DNA of 64,000 bases from Paenimyroides viscosum (GCF_003858535.1 NZ_RQTJ01000015.1:1-64000), one strand, 5' to 3'; counted from the first letter of the stretch, positions 26,058 to 35,711 are shown. Made by a program: numbers and translations. Notes: generated by a model not told the origin, from the letters alone.

Positions 26058-26444
26058 TTAACGTTGCTGTAATTTAGCCTCCATGCTCATTGTAGCATGC
26101 GGAACCAATTTAAGACGTTCTTTTTCGATTAATTTACCGGTTACACGGCAAATTCCGTAGGTTTTGTTTTCAATTCGCACCAAAGCATTTCGCAAATCGC
26201 GTAAAAACTTTTCCTGGCGGGTTGCCAATTGCGAGTTTGCTTCTTTAGAAAGCGTTTCGCTACCTTCTTCAAACGCTTTAAATGTAGGCGATGTATCATC
26301 GGTACCATTATTTAAATCGTTCATATAAGCGCTTTTAATCAAATCTAAATCTGCTTGTGCTTTCTCTATCTTTTTTAAGATGATTTCTTTAAATTCAGCT
26401 AAATCTGCGTCTGCGTATCTAACTTGTACATTTTCCTTTTCCAT
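26058..26444 (-). CDS. TraR/DksA-like protein with reduced zinc motif
   Basis: The 128-aa protein has an N-terminal helical hairpin (KEIILKKIEKAQADLDLIKS) and a C-terminal segment ENKTYGICRVTGKLIEKERLKLVPHA like the DksA finger. The family normally has four Cys; here only C (YGIC) and H (VPHA) are seen, so it may bind zinc poorly. Such proteins modulate RNA polymerase with ppGpp or bind stress signals. It starts 12 bp after ileS and is separated from lspA by a palindromic terminator. Confidence 0.82.
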   Translation of the reverse strand: MEKENVQVRYADADLAEFKEIILKKIEKAQADLDLIKSAYMNDLNNGTDDTSPTFKAFEEGSETLSKEANSQLATRQEKFLRDLRNALVRIENKTYGICRVTGKLIEKERLKLVPHATMSMEAKLQQR

Positions 26445-26456
26445 AACTAAACAATT

Positions 26457-29400
26457 TTATTTTGAAACACTAATTTTGGTTATCATATCGTCAAACTCAA
26501 TTTCTGTACCATTTTTCAAATCATCAACAAATTCAAGCGTTTCTGTAAGTGTTTCTGCCTTAATATATTCAATGTTTGCTGTAACGGCTTCTTGGATAAC
26601 CGAGTTTTGCTGCATTTTAATTTTTACTTTATCGGTTACTTCAAACCCTGAATCTTTACGTATATTCTGGATTCTGTTAACCAATTCGCGCGCTATTCCT
26701 TCTTTCTTTAATTCGTCGGTTAAGGTAATATCCAAAGCAACTGTAATTCCGTTTGCGTTTGCTACTAACCAACCTTCAATGTCTTGTGATGAAACCTCAA
26801 CATCTTCATTTGTTAATTTAACCAGATTTCCTGATATTTCCAAAGATATTTCGTTGTTTTTTTCGATCTCACTAATTTGTTCCTGTGTAAAATTTTGAAT
26901 AGCTTTTGCTATATTCCCCATTTCTTTTCCGAAACGTGGACCTAATGCTTTAAAATTCGGTTTGATTTGTTTTACCAGAATTCCCGAAGCATCGTTTAAC
27001 AATTCTACTTCCTTCACATTTACTTCTGCCATGATTAAATCTGCAACTGCCTCAATTTCTACCTTTTGATTTTCGTCTAAAACAGGAATCATTACTTTTT
27101 GTAACGGCTGGCGTACTTTAATCATTTCTTTCTTACGCAATGATAATACTAAAGATGATACGGTTTGCGCTTTTTCCATTTTACTTTCTAACGACTTATT
27201 AACAACTTTTTCATCGTAAATAGGAAAATCGGCCAAATGTACAGATTCAAATGATTCTTTTGCAGTTGCCTGTGTTAAATCTTTGTAAAGCTTGTCCATA
27301 AAAAATGGCGCAATTGGTGCAGACAATTTTGCAACTGTAGTTAAACAAGTGTACAAAGTTTGGTAAGCAGCAATTTTATCCTGTGCGTATTCACCTTTCC
27401 AGAAACGGCGGCGGCATAAACGAACGTACCAGTTACTCAGGTTTTCCTGAACAAAATCAGATATAGCGCGTGCTGCTTTAGTTGGCTCGTAATCTGCATA
27501 AGCTTCGTCAACCGTTTTAATCAACGAATTTAATTCTGATAAAATCCAACGGTCAATTTCCGGACGATCTTCCATAGGAACTTCGTCTTCGCTGTAGGTA
27601 AATCCGTCGATATTTGCATATAAGACAAAGAACGAATAGGTGTTATACAACGTTCCGAAGAATTTACGACGAACCTCGGTAATTCCGTCTAAATCGAATT
27701 TTAAATTATCCCACGGATTGGCATTCATGATCATGTACCAACGCGTAGCATCGGGACCGTGATCTGCAATTGTTTGGAAAGGATCAATGGTGTTGCCTTT
27801 ACTTTTAGACATTTTGATACCGTTCTTATCTAAAACCAAACCGTTCGATACTACGTTTTTATACGCTTTTTCGCCAAAAACCAACGTTCCAATTGCGTGT
27901 AATGTATAAAACCAACCACGTGTTTGGTCAACTCCTTCTGCGATAAAATCAGCAGGGAAGTTTTCGTGATTGTCGATATATTCTTTATTTTCAAACGGAT
28001 AATGCCATTGTGCATAAGGCATGGCACCAGAATCGAACCAAACATCAATTAAATCGGTTTCGCGTTTCATTGGTTTACCCGATGGAGAAATCAGTGTGAT
28101 ACCATCAACCACATTTTTATGCAAGTCGATTTTATCATAGTTTTCCTCACTCATATCGCCCACCACAAAACCATCGAACGGATTTTGAGTTTGAACGCCT
28201 GCTTTCATTGCTTTTTCAAGCTCGACAACCAATTCTTCTACCGATCCAACGATTAATTCTTCAGTTTTATCTTCGGTTCTCCAGATTGGCAACGGAATTC
28301 CCCAATAACGTGAGCGAGATAAATTCCAGTCGTTGGCATTTTTAAGCCAGTTTCCAAAACGACCTTCACCTGTTGCTTTAGGTTTCCAATTGATTTCTTC
28401 ATTTAAATCGAACATTTTATCTTTCACTTCGGTAACCTTGATAAACCAAGAATCTAAAGGATAATATAAGATCGGTTTATCGGTTCTCCAACAATGCGGA
28501 TAACTGTGTACGTATTTTTCTACCTTAAAGGCTTTGTTTTCTTCTTTTAAACGGATTGCAATTTCAACATCGACCGATTTTTCAGGTGCTTCGCCATCAT
28601 TGTAATATTCGTTCTTAACATATTTTCCTGCCATGTCGCCCATTTGTGCAACAAAACGACCTTGCAAATCTACCAACGGCACTGCGTTTCCGGCATCGTC
28701 TAAAATCAACATTGGCGGTACTTCTGGTGTTGCTTCTTTGGCAACCTTAGCATCGTCTGCACCAAAAGTAGGCGCGGTGTGTACAATACCCGTTCCATCT
28801 TCGGTTGTTACGAAATCGCCTGCAATTACACGGAAAGCATTCTCAGGGTTTTGATACGGCAATGTGTACGGCAACAATTGCTCATAACGAATACCGACCA
28901 AATCAATTCCTTTAAATTCTTTTACAATGAAATAAGGAATTTTTTTATCATTTTCTTTGTAATCTGCTAGTTCAGCTTCGGTTTCAACAGCAATATATTT
29001 ACCTGCAAACTGCTTTGCTACTAAAGGTTTTCCTAAGATTACCGTGATAGGTTCAAAAGTATATTGATTGAATGTTTTTACCAACACATAATCGATTTTT
29101 GGACCAACAGTTAATGCGGTATTACTCGGTAACGTCCACGGTGTGGTTGTCCAAGCCATGATATCGATTTGTCCAAATCCTTTTAAAAATTCAGGTAACG
29201 AATTTTCTATGGTTTTAAACTGCGCAACAATGGTAGTATCGGTAACATCGCGATATGATCCTGGCTGATTCACCTCATGCGACGACAAACCTGTACCCGC
29301 TTTTGGCGAATACGGCTGAATGGTGTAACCTTTGTACAGCAAATCTTTGTTGTAAATTTGCTTTAAAAGCCACCAAACGGTTTCCATATATTTGGGTTTG

Positions 29401-29858
29401 TAGGTAATGTACGGATCGTTCATGTCTACCCAGTAACCCATTTTTTCAGTTAAATCGTTCCATAAATCGGTGTAGCGCATTACAGTACGTTTACACGCTT
29501 CGTTATACTCTTCTACCGATATTTTTGTTCCGATATCTTCTTTGGTAATTCCCAATTCTTTTTCGGTACCTAATTCAACAGGCAAACCGTGGGTATCCCA
29601 ACCAGCTTTACGCTTAACCTGAAAACCTTTTTGGGTTTTGTATCGGCAGAAAATATCTTTAATAGCACGAGCCATAACGTGGTGAATACCAGGTTTTCCG
29701 TTTGCAGAAGGCGGACCCTCAAAAAACACAAACGATGGGTTGCCTTCGCGAGAAGTAACCGATTTATCAAAGATGGACTGATCTTTCCAATACTGTAACA
29801 TTTCGGTTGCTACGGTTGGTAAATCTAATCCTTTATACTCTGTGAATTTGGTGCTCAT
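26457..29858 (-). CDS. ileS: Isoleucine--tRNA ligase
   Basis: IleRS charges tRNA-Ile and edits misactivated valine. The protein is 1133 aa using the ATG at 29858 (MSTKFTEYKG); 17 open codons lie upstream but the family starts near here. The HIGH motif is GPPSANGKPGIHH at about 48-60 and KMSKS is KMSKSKGNTID near 682. The WGIPLPIWR motif precedes the editing region, and the anticodon-binding domain fills the C-terminus. The gene is complete and begins the operon of the DksA/TraR-like gene and lspA. Confidence 0.96.
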   Translation of the reverse strand: MSTKFTEYKGLDLPTVATEMLQYWKDQSIFDKSVTSREGNPSFVFFEGPPSANGKPGIHHVMARAIKDIFCRYKTQKGFQVKRKAGWDTHGLPVELGTEKELGITKEDIGTKISVEEYNEACKRTVMRYTDLWNDLTEKMGYWVDMNDPYITYKPKYMETVWWLLKQIYNKDLLYKGYTIQPYSPKAGTGLSSHEVNQPGSYRDVTDTTIVAQFKTIENSLPEFLKGFGQIDIMAWTTTPWTLPSNTALTVGPKIDYVLVKTFNQYTFEPITVILGKPLVAKQFAGKYIAVETEAELADYKENDKKIPYFIVKEFKGIDLVGIRYEQLLPYTLPYQNPENAFRVIAGDFVTTEDGTGIVHTAPTFGADDAKVAKEATPEVPPMLILDDAGNAVPLVDLQGRFVAQMGDMAGKYVKNEYYNDGEAPEKSVDVEIAIRLKEENKAFKVEKYVHSYPHCWRTDKPILYYPLDSWFIKVTEVKDKMFDLNEEINWKPKATGEGRFGNWLKNANDWNLSRSRYWGIPLPIWRTEDKTEELIVGSVEELVVELEKAMKAGVQTQNPFDGFVVGDMSEENYDKIDLHKNVVDGITLISPSGKPMKRETDLIDVWFDSGAMPYAQWHYPFENKEYIDNHENFPADFIAEGVDQTRGWFYTLHAIGTLVFGEKAYKNVVSNGLVLDKNGIKMSKSKGNTIDPFQTIADHGPDATRWYMIMNANPWDNLKFDLDGITEVRRKFFGTLYNTYSFFVLYANIDGFTYSEDEVPMEDRPEIDRWILSELNSLIKTVDEAYADYEPTKAARAISDFVQENLSNWYVRLCRRRFWKGEYAQDKIAAYQTLYTCLTTVAKLSAPIAPFFMDKLYKDLTQATAKESFESVHLADFPIYDEKVVNKSLESKMEKAQTVSSLVLSLRKKEMIKVRQPLQKVMIPVLDENQKVEIEAVADLIMAEVNVKEVELLNDASGILVKQIKPNFKALGPRFGKEMGNIAKAIQNFTQEQISEIEKNNEISLEISGNLVKLTNEDVEVSSQDIEGWLVANANGITVALDITLTDELKKEGIARELVNRIQNIRKDSGFEVTDKVKIKMQQNSVIQEAVTANIEYIKAETLTETLEFVDDLKNGTEIEFDDMITKISVSK

Positions 29859-30058
29859 GATACTGTTTTTAAATTCAATGTGCGAATTTAAGGAATTTAG
29901 GTTAAACAATGTATTATTTTAATTTCTATGTTTAAGGTTCTTGTTTTTTAATTGATTGATAGTATGGGAATAATACATTTATATGTTATTTGGTGACGAA
30001 AAAAATTATGATAGGAAATTTTTCATTTATTTGTAATAAAATTTAGACAAAATCTTTT

Positions 30059-30622
30059 ATGAAAAAAATAATGCTTTTTTTGCTGTTGGTATTTCTTTTT
30101 AATAGCTGTGAAAAAGAATGTGTACCTCATGAATATAACCGCTCTTTAATGACTGACGCTAGTAAAGAATATCTTGATGTTACTAAAAGGAATGTGAGTT
30201 TTTTAAATCAAAATCAAGAAGAAGTTGTTATTTCTTTTGAACAAGGAGATATATCAATAAAGAAATTTGATGCTGGAGATGATGAAGGTTGTGGATATTT
30301 TACTGTTGAAAGTGGTGAACAATTATTTAACTTTGGTAACTATAGAGGAAAATTTGAAATTGGACAATCTTCATTATCGATATCAATATCTAATTATGTA
30401 AGCTATAATTTTAATGTATTAGATTCAAATGGCAAAGAGTTTAATGATGTAACGGAATCATTAGAACTAAATGGCTTTACTTTTACCAACGTTTTAGTAT
30501 TACCAAATATAAATACTGATGAAAATTCAATTTGGGATATTAATAAAATTATTTACAGTAAGAACAACGGCATTGAGTTTATTTTATTCAGAGATGGCAA
30601 ATGGTTAAAACAAATTAAATAA
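30059..30622 (+). CDS. Putative lipoprotein, first of a tandem pair
   Basis: The 187-aa product has a lipobox (FNSC, Cys17) and an acidic beta-rich mature region. The end WDINKIIYSKNNGIEFILF then RDGKWLKQI resembles the end of the next gene's product (FSKEKGIEYVQYSNTNWYKR). The two therefore look like tandem paralogues. No family was recognised. It lies alone in the plus orientation between ileS and the broken copy, 2 bp before its paralogue. Confidence 0.75.
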   Translation: MKKIMLFLLLVFLFNSCEKECVPHEYNRSLMTDASKEYLDVTKRNVSFLNQNQEEVVISFEQGDISIKKFDAGDDEGCGYFTVESGEQLFNFGNYRGKFEIGQSSLSISISNYVSYNFNVLDSNGKEFNDVTESLELNGFTFTNVLVLPNINTDENSIWDINKIIYSKNNGIEFILFRDGKWLKQIK

Positions 30623-30624
30623 AC

Positions 30625-31176
30625 ATGAAAAAAATTCTTTTCTTAATATTAGTAATGATTTCTTTTAGTTGTGGAAGAGAATATGAACCTTGCTATACTA
30701 GCTTAAGTCCTGAGGCAAAAGAAATAAATCCTTATTCTATTAATCAAACCATTAAATAGGAAAACCAAAACGGTATAATAATAGAAGGTAAAATCACTGA
30801 ACAAAAAACTGAACGATTCATACCATCAACACCTGGACAAGAATGTGAAATGTCTGACAACGAAGATTATATCACAACAATATCTTTTAACAATTTTATC
30901 TTTAATGTAAAAATACGCAGTACAACTACCGATAAAATTTCATATAGCTTTGAACAAAGAGAAAATAATTATCCAAAATACGTTTTTGACGTTTATGAAA
31001 TTCCAGTAAATGCTTTTACAGATTTTTATTTTAAAAATGTTTTATATCAAAATGCAATTGTGGCATATGGTTACTCTGGAAATGACGAAGGTCCAAGAAT
31101 TGCTATTTTTTCCAAAGAAAAAGGAATTGAGTATGTTCAATACTCAAACACAAATTGGTACAAACGTGTAGATTAA
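30625..31176 (+). pseudogene. Lipoprotein paralogue with in-frame amber stop
   Basis: An ATG at 30625 opens a lipoprotein signal (MKKILFLILVMISFSCGREY, Cys16), and the frame meets TAG at 30757-30759 after 44 codons. It then stays open without any further stop until TAA at 31174, with a C-terminal half clearly similar to the preceding lipoprotein. Joined, the frame encodes about 183 residues. A single substitution or sequencing error therefore explains the interruption. The downstream part could still be read from the ATG at 30850 as a 108-aa protein without a signal peptide. Confidence 0.75.
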
Positions 31177-31179
31177 CTA

Positions 31180-31210
31180 AAAAATCCCAAGCATTTGTTT
31201 GGGATTTTGT
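31180..31210 (+). terminator. Terminator of the lipoprotein pair
   Basis: AAAATCCCAA and TTGGGATTTT (with GCATTTG between) make a good stem with T-run. Confidence 0.75.
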
Positions 31211-31255
31211 GTTCAACATTTATTAGCAATATAAATGATAAAGCTATTAAATATT

Positions 31256-31966
31256 TTATTCTTCGCTCTTTTGAAGCAGAAATTTATAAAGCAAACCACC
31301 AATAATAGCTCCTGCAATTGGTGCTGTCCAAAATAGCCAAAGTTGCGACAATGCTTCACCTTGTACAAAAAGCGCTTGTGAGGTAGATCGTGCCGGGTTT
31401 ACCGATGTATTGGTGATGGGTATAGAAATTAAATGAATTAACGTTAACGTTAACGCCAAACCAATAGCAATACCAGCAAATTTACCGTTTACCCATTTAT
31501 CGGTAGCTCCTAAAATAATAATTAGGAAAAAAGCTGTTAACAAGAATTCTGTTAAAAAAGCAGCAGCCATACTGTAACTTCTTCCTGCGTATCCTTCCAT
31601 TTCGTAGAAGTTTGTGGCAAATGCTCCAGCTCCTTCTGTGCTAAAAGCTCCAGCTCCGTTTAAAATTAAATACAAACAACCTGCTGCGGCTGATGCACCC
31701 AATACTTGCGAAACAATATATGGAAGTAAATCTTTAGCCGGAAATCTACCGCCTGCAAACAATCCGAAAGAAACCGCCGGATTAAAATGTCCGCCCGAAA
31801 TGTGACCTACGGCATACGCCATTGTTAAAACGGTTAAACCAAACGCCAGTGAAACACCCGCCAAACCAATACCAATTTCTGGTACACCAGCCGCAAAAAC
31901 TGCTGCACCGCAGCCACCAAATACTAACCAGAAAGTTCCGAAGAACTCTGCAAATAATTTTTCCAT
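31256..31966 (-). CDS. aqpZ: Aquaporin Z
   Basis: AqpZ conducts water across the inner membrane. The 236-aa protein has two NPA motifs, [13 protein letters not shown] (N62) and [10 protein letters not shown] (N190), the second preceded by an AqpZ-type helix [11 protein letters not shown]. The residues around the filter (F, H, R) fit a water channel rather than a glycerol facilitator. The ATG at 31966 gives the usual start [18 protein letters not shown]; 24 open codons upstream are not conserved-looking. It lies 94 bp downstream of the ArsC-like gene. Confidence 0.94.
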   Translation of the reverse strand: MEKLFAEFFGTFWLVFGGCGAAVFAAGVPEIGIGLAGVSLAFGLTVLTMAYAVGHISGGHFNPAVSFGLFAGGRFPAKDLLPYIVSQVLGASAAAGCLYLILNGAGAFSTEGAGAFATNFYEMEGYAGRSYSMAAAFLTEFLLTAFFLIIILGATDKWVNGKFAGIAIGLALTLTLIHLISIPITNTSVNPARSTSQALFVQGEALSQLWLFWTAPIAGAIIGGLLYKFLLQKSEE

Positions 31967-32060
31967 AAAACTTGATTTTTCTAAAATTCTTGTTAAAACT
32001 ACTGTTTTAAAATAGAAAATCAATGTTTGTATCTGCAAAATAGCAAGAATATGCTACTGT

Positions 32061-32414
32061 TTAATTGTTGACTTTTTGCAGCATTGCTTCGATGGTTTTA
32101 GCACTGTTTCCTACGAATATCTGGTCATTAAAAATTATAACCGGACGAGCCAAAAAGGTATAATGTTCTAGAAGATATTTTTTATAATCGGCTTCGGTTA
32201 AGTTTTTATCTTTTAAGCCTAATTCTTTATACAATTGGGCGCGCTTGTTAAACAATGTTTCGTAACTGTTTGTTAAAGCGTACATTTCTTCGAGTTGTTT
32301 CTCGGTAATTGGATTGGTTTTAATTTCTTGTAATTCAAATTGATCTAAATTTTTAATCTGTTTTAAAATTCGTTTGCAGGTATCGCAGGTTTTTAGGTAG
32401 TAGATTTTCTTCAT
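32061..32414 (-). CDS. ArsC/Spx-family (YffB-like) thioredoxin-fold protein
   Basis: The 117-aa protein has the ArsC/Spx family fold with a CxxC motif CDTC at residues 10-13 (TCDTCKR). The end has TFLARPVIIFNDQIFVGN, a typical family strand with the conserved Arg-Pro. It lacks the lone-Cys arrangement of classic arsenate reductase, so it may be a Spx/YffB-type thiol protein; the substrate is unknown. It starts 8 bp after the unknown zinc-ribbon-like gene and is likely co-transcribed. Confidence 0.8.
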   Translation of the reverse strand: MKKIYYLKTCDTCKRILKQIKNLDQFELQEIKTNPITEKQLEEMYALTNSYETLFNKRAQLYKELGLKDKNLTEADYKKYLLEHYTFLARPVIIFNDQIFVGNSAKTIEAMLQKVNN

Positions 32415-32422
32415 TTTTATAA

Positions 32423-33004
32423 TTAAGAGTTAATAATTTTTATAAGTTTTTCTTTATTATCCTTGTAAGCTTGGATTTTTCCTATGTTTTCTAAAGTAAA
32501 TGAAAGTAGTGCATTATTGGGTATATTCCACTTATTTTCTTTTTTAACTTTGTAATTCCTATAAATATATACAGGTGTTTTAAAAAATCCCGACGGAAAC
32601 CCCCACCAACCTAGCAAAGATGTTGAAAGCATTGCTTTATTATTTTTCTTATTTAAACATTGTGGACAAGCAATAAAACATTCAGTATTATTGATTGAAA
32701 ACAAAATAAAACTCTTTACTGTATAAATAATAGTGCCATTTAATTTTTGATGTGTTGACCCACATTCAGTACAAGGTAAATTGCGAAGTAGTTCTGCGTA
32801 ATATTCTATTTCCTCAATGGAAAATTCTTTGTTTTGAACCTCTATGCTATCAAATAACTTTGGATTCAAATTTCTTTTTTTTATTTCTTTCTTTATAAGA
32901 TCATAAACTTCAAGACGTAAACCGGAACCTCTTGTAGTAATAAGGTTGATGAATTGGCTGTCCGACATTTTTTCATAATGTTTGGCTATATCTTCTAAAT
33001 CCAT
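32423..33004 (-). CDS. Unknown protein with two paired-Cys motifs
   Basis: The 193-aa protein has a helical, polar N-terminus (DLEDIAKHYEKMSDSQFINL), then CTECGSTH near residue 78 and CPQC near 112, arranged like the two halves of a zinc ribbon. Between them is a hydrophobic segment, and a weakly hydrophobic stretch near 130-145 (LGWWGFPSGFF) follows. No family was recognised. It starts after a terminator that follows trhO and lies 8 bp before the ArsC/Spx-like gene on the minus strand. Confidence 0.65.
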   Translation of the reverse strand: MDLEDIAKHYEKMSDSQFINLITTRGSGLRLEVYDLIKKEIKKRNLNPKLFDSIEVQNKEFSIEEIEYYAELLRNLPCTECGSTHQKLNGTIIYTVKSFILFSINNTECFIACPQCLNKKNNKAMLSTSLLGWWGFPSGFFKTPVYIYRNYKVKKENKWNIPNNALLSFTLENIGKIQAYKDNKEKLIKIINS

Positions 33005-33014
33005 TATTATAAAT

Positions 33015-33048
33015 TAAAAAGCAAGTTAGTAAATACCAACTTGCTTTA
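33015..33048 (-). terminator. Terminator downstream of trhO
   Basis: AAAGCAAGTT and AACTTGCTTT pair across AGTAAATACC. The minus strand continues into a T-run. Confidence 0.7.
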
Positions 33049-33076
33049 AAATATTTTTATCTGTTATGTTCTTATT

Positions 33077-33118
33077 TTTAAAGATTCTTCATTCCACTTT
33101 GTTACATTCAGAATGACA
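33077..33118. repeat. Dispersed intergenic repeat, short copy
   Basis: AGATTCTTCATTCCACTTTG then CATTCAGAATGACAG matches part of the copy at 7849-7921. It lies between trhO and the gene at 32423. Confidence 0.6.
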
Positions 33119-33138
33119 GAGAACTGAAATTAGCTTTA

Positions 33139-34506
33139 TTAATTCTCTTTTTTAATAAGATATAGTTTGTCAGACAAACGAATACGGAACGGAACGGCAA
33201 ATGTAATTTTATCATCGGTTTTTGCTGTTTCTGCATTTAGTCCGTTTACTTTAAAAGCATTTAAAACCATACGCTGTTCTCCGGTTGATGGACCTGTAAT
33301 TAATACTTCATCGCCTACTTTTACTTCACTGTTTGTTATAGTAAATTGGGCTATCGCTGCTTTTGTAAAATAGTGCGCACCCTGACCAATCAATATTTTA
33401 CGCTCGTGCTTTTTCTTACGGATTTCGGATACAGTTGCTACTTTTACCGGAACAACTTCTTCAAAAACATTACGCTCTTTTTTGAATTTCAACGCATCGG
33501 ACTTTCCTTTTTTAAAGATTAAATTTCCTTTTTGGATGCCCTTACGTATTTCTTTTTGTTTATCTATGGGTAACTGAATGATTTCTAAACAGGGATCAGA
33601 ACAACATCCGTGCATTTTTTCGTGGCATTCATCACACTGAATAAATAGTAAATGGCATGCTTCATTTGCACAATTAATATGGGTATCGCATGGTTTTCCA
33701 CATTGGTGACAGTTGGCAATAATATCATTCGTAATACGCTCGCCCAAACGGTGATCAAACACAAAATTTTTGCCTATAAATTTGCTTTCTAAACCCTCTG
33801 CTTTTACTTGGCGCGCATATTCAATAATTCCGCCTTCTAACTGAAAAACATTTTCGAAGCCCTGATGTTTAAAGTACGCACTGGCTTTTTCGCAACGAAT
33901 TCCGCCGGTACAGTACATTAATAATTTTTTGCTTTGTTTTTGATCTTGTAATTGATCGTTTATAATGGGCAACGATTCGCGGAAAGTATCAACATCGGGC
34001 GTAATGGCTCCTGTAAAATGACCCACTTCGCTTTCGTAATGATTACGGAAATCTACCAAAACCACATCGGGATCGTTCAACATTTCATTAAATTCCTTGG
34101 CGTTTAAATGAATACCTTTATTGGTAACATCAAAAGCAGCATCATCTAAACCATCGGCAACAATTTTATTACGTACTTTAACTGTTAACTTTAAAAACGA
34201 TAAATCGTCTTGCTCTACCGCAACATTCAATCGAATTCCTTTCATAAAATCATAGGCTTCTAAAGTTTCTCTGAACGCTTCGAAATTTTCTGCAGGAACA
34301 CTCATTTGTGCATTGATTCCTTCATATGCAACGTAGGTTCGTCCTAAAGCATCTAACCTAGACCAAACTATGAATAAATCGTCTCTGAATTTTTTAGGAT
34401 CTTCAATATTTGCATATTGATAAAAAGATAAGGTAATACGGTTTTGTCCCGCTTCTTCGATTAACTGCGCACGCTGTTCGGCGCTTAAGGTGTTATACAG
34501 TTGCAT
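33139..34506 (-). CDS. trhO: Oxygen-dependent tRNA uridine(34) hydroxylase TrhO, with C-terminal beta-barrel
   Basis: TrhO (YceA-type) forms 5-hydroxyuridine at U34 of certain tRNAs using oxygen. The 455-aa protein has the N-terminal domain with VAYEGINAQMSVP, the rhodanese domain with catalytic Cys in LLMYCTGGIRCE near residues 195-206, and a Cys-rich segment (CHQCGKPC, CANEAC, CDECHEKMHGCC) near 265-310. About 85 further residues resemble the C-terminal beta-barrel of U32/TrhP-like proteins: ILIGQGAHYFTKAAIAQF, then VKVGDEVLITGPSTGEQRMV. TrhP acts in the parallel, oxygen-independent route. E. coli TrhO lacks this tail, so it is a possible fusion. Confidence 0.85.
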   Translation of the reverse strand: MQLYNTLSAEQRAQLIEEAGQNRITLSFYQYANIEDPKKFRDDLFIVWSRLDALGRTYVAYEGINAQMSVPAENFEAFRETLEAYDFMKGIRLNVAVEQDDLSFLKLTVKVRNKIVADGLDDAAFDVTNKGIHLNAKEFNEMLNDPDVVLVDFRNHYESEVGHFTGAITPDVDTFRESLPIINDQLQDQKQSKKLLMYCTGGIRCEKASAYFKHQGFENVFQLEGGIIEYARQVKAEGLESKFIGKNFVFDHRLGERITNDIIANCHQCGKPCDTHINCANEACHLLFIQCDECHEKMHGCCSDPCLEIIQLPIDKQKEIRKGIQKGNLIFKKGKSDALKFKKERNVFEEVVPVKVATVSEIRKKKHERKILIGQGAHYFTKAAIAQFTITNSEVKVGDEVLITGPSTGEQRMVLNAFKVNGLNAETAKTDDKITFAVPFRIRLSDKLYLIKKEN

Positions 34507-34623
34507 GCTATAAACATTTAAGTGATAAAAATAAACCAGACTCTAAATGGAAGAATCTGGTTGCAAAGTTATGATTTAAATTTCTAAAGTTCAAATGACG
34601 AAAATTATAGAATTTTAAAGTTT

Positions 34624-35079
34624 TTAGTATTGATAAAGAATTGGAGTTTTCCATCCATCAATATTTAATTGTACTTTATTTTGTCCTACCCATTGAAAAT
34701 CTGTTAAATCAAATGAAACTGTCTTTTGAAAAACTGCCAAACAAGCCTCATTGTTTATCAACTCTACTTTTACACCTATATGTGGAGGTGATACTGCGGC
34801 TAAACTTTTTGCACCTACAAGATTCATTGTCCAATTATCAGGATTACATCCACTTGAAGAAATGGTAACCTCTAAACAATCGCCGTTTAAAATCACATTA
34901 GTAATTGTATAATTACTTGTTGAAATTTGATTAAGTTTTACAGCATCTTCAACAGCACTTTTATCACAGGTTGTTGTTATTGGATTTTTTATATGATCAT
35001 CTAAAAAATCGCAAGAAACAAAAAATACGCCCAAGAAAAGCATTAAAAAAAACCCAAATATATATGTACTTTTTTTCAT
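34624..35079 (-). CDS. Putative lipoprotein of unknown function
   Basis: The 151-aa product from the ATG at 35079 has a strong signal (FGFFLMLFLGVFFVSC, lipobox FVSC). A further 20 codons upstream are open, but they would precede the signal peptide. The mature part is beta-rich with two Cys pairs at about 40-90 (CDKSAVEDAVKL, GDCLEVTISSSGCNPDNWTM) and a C-terminal WVGQNKVQLNIDGWKTPI. No family was recognised. Confidence 0.7.
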   Translation of the reverse strand: MKKSTYIFGFFLMLFLGVFFVSCDFLDDHIKNPITTTCDKSAVEDAVKLNQISTSNYTITNVILNGDCLEVTISSSGCNPDNWTMNLVGAKSLAAVSPPHIGVKVELINNEACLAVFQKTVSFDLTDFQWVGQNKVQLNIDGWKTPILYQY

Positions 35080-35120
35080 AATCTGTTTATTTACAAGTTT
35101 ATAGATGTAAATGTAATAAA

Positions 35121-35159
35121 TAAATCCACTGAAAAACAAAAACTATTCAGTGGATTTTA
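35121..35159 (-). terminator. Terminator of the cytochrome gene
   Basis: TAAATCCACTGAA and TTCAGTGGATTTA form a long stem around AAACAAAAACTA. The minus-strand product ends in a T-run, downstream of the cytochrome gene. Confidence 0.8.
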
Positions 35160-35208
35160 AATTTTATTATATAGTTATTAAACTTTTTCTAAATAAAAAG
35201 AATATTAC

Positions 35209-35622
35209 TTACTTTTTACCTTCCATAAAAGCTTTGGTATCATTCATTGGTTTTGTAGATCCGCGATGACAGGTTGCGCATTGTATGGCATTTTTATATT
35301 GATCGCCAATTGGCGCAAATTCTTTTGCATTTAGCTCGTTTGTGAACTTAATCATGTGGCGGGCAATTTCTTTTTCATGTTTATCGTCTGATGATTTATC
35401 CATGGTATGACAATGATTGCATTTTACGCCCAATGCTTTGTTATAGCCTTTCATTAACGACATTAAACTGTCTTTTGAAATATCTTTCGGAAGGATTTTC
35501 AGGTTTTTAAAACCGTCTTTAGATATTTTCTCATAATTTTCTGTACGGAAATTGTTGTTGAAAGACATTAATACAAAGCCCACCAACAAAAAACTGAATA
35601 TATAAATTAAATTCTTTTTCAT
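35209..35622 (-). CDS. Secreted dihaem c-type cytochrome
   Basis: The 137-aa protein has a signal peptide or membrane anchor (LIYIFSFLLVGFVLMSF) and two haem-c motifs: CNHCH at 68-72 and CATCH at 115-119. The helical spacing fits the cytochrome family related to photosynthetic reaction-centre c-type domains, which are common in Bacteroidota and transfer electrons in the periplasm. The partner is unknown. It is on its own transcription unit with a downstream terminator. Confidence 0.85.
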   Translation of the reverse strand: MKKNLIYIFSFLLVGFVLMSFNNNFRTENYEKISKDGFKNLKILPKDISKDSLMSLMKGYNKALGVKCNHCHTMDKSSDDKHEKEIARHMIKFTNELNAKEFAPIGDQYKNAIQCATCHRGSTKPMNDTKAFMEGKK

Positions 35623-35711
35623 AACTAATAATTGTTTTACTAAAGTTACAAAAACATGTTTAACCTATATATTCAGCAATGTAATTTGAATTTAATCTAA
35701 TTTAACCCGTA

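Noticed and set aside
26058..26444. True DksA gene
   Set aside because: The four-Cys finger is not complete and the N-terminal acidic tip is altered, so only the TraR/DksA-like family is claimed.
30757..30759. TAG as a recoded pyrrolysine or suppressor codon
   Set aside because: No recoding signal or suppressor tRNA gene is seen in the window; a single mutation is the simpler reading.
34520..34560. Stem ACCAGA/TCTGGT upstream of trhO as a regulator
   Set aside because: The stem is weak, the loop long and no known motif was present.
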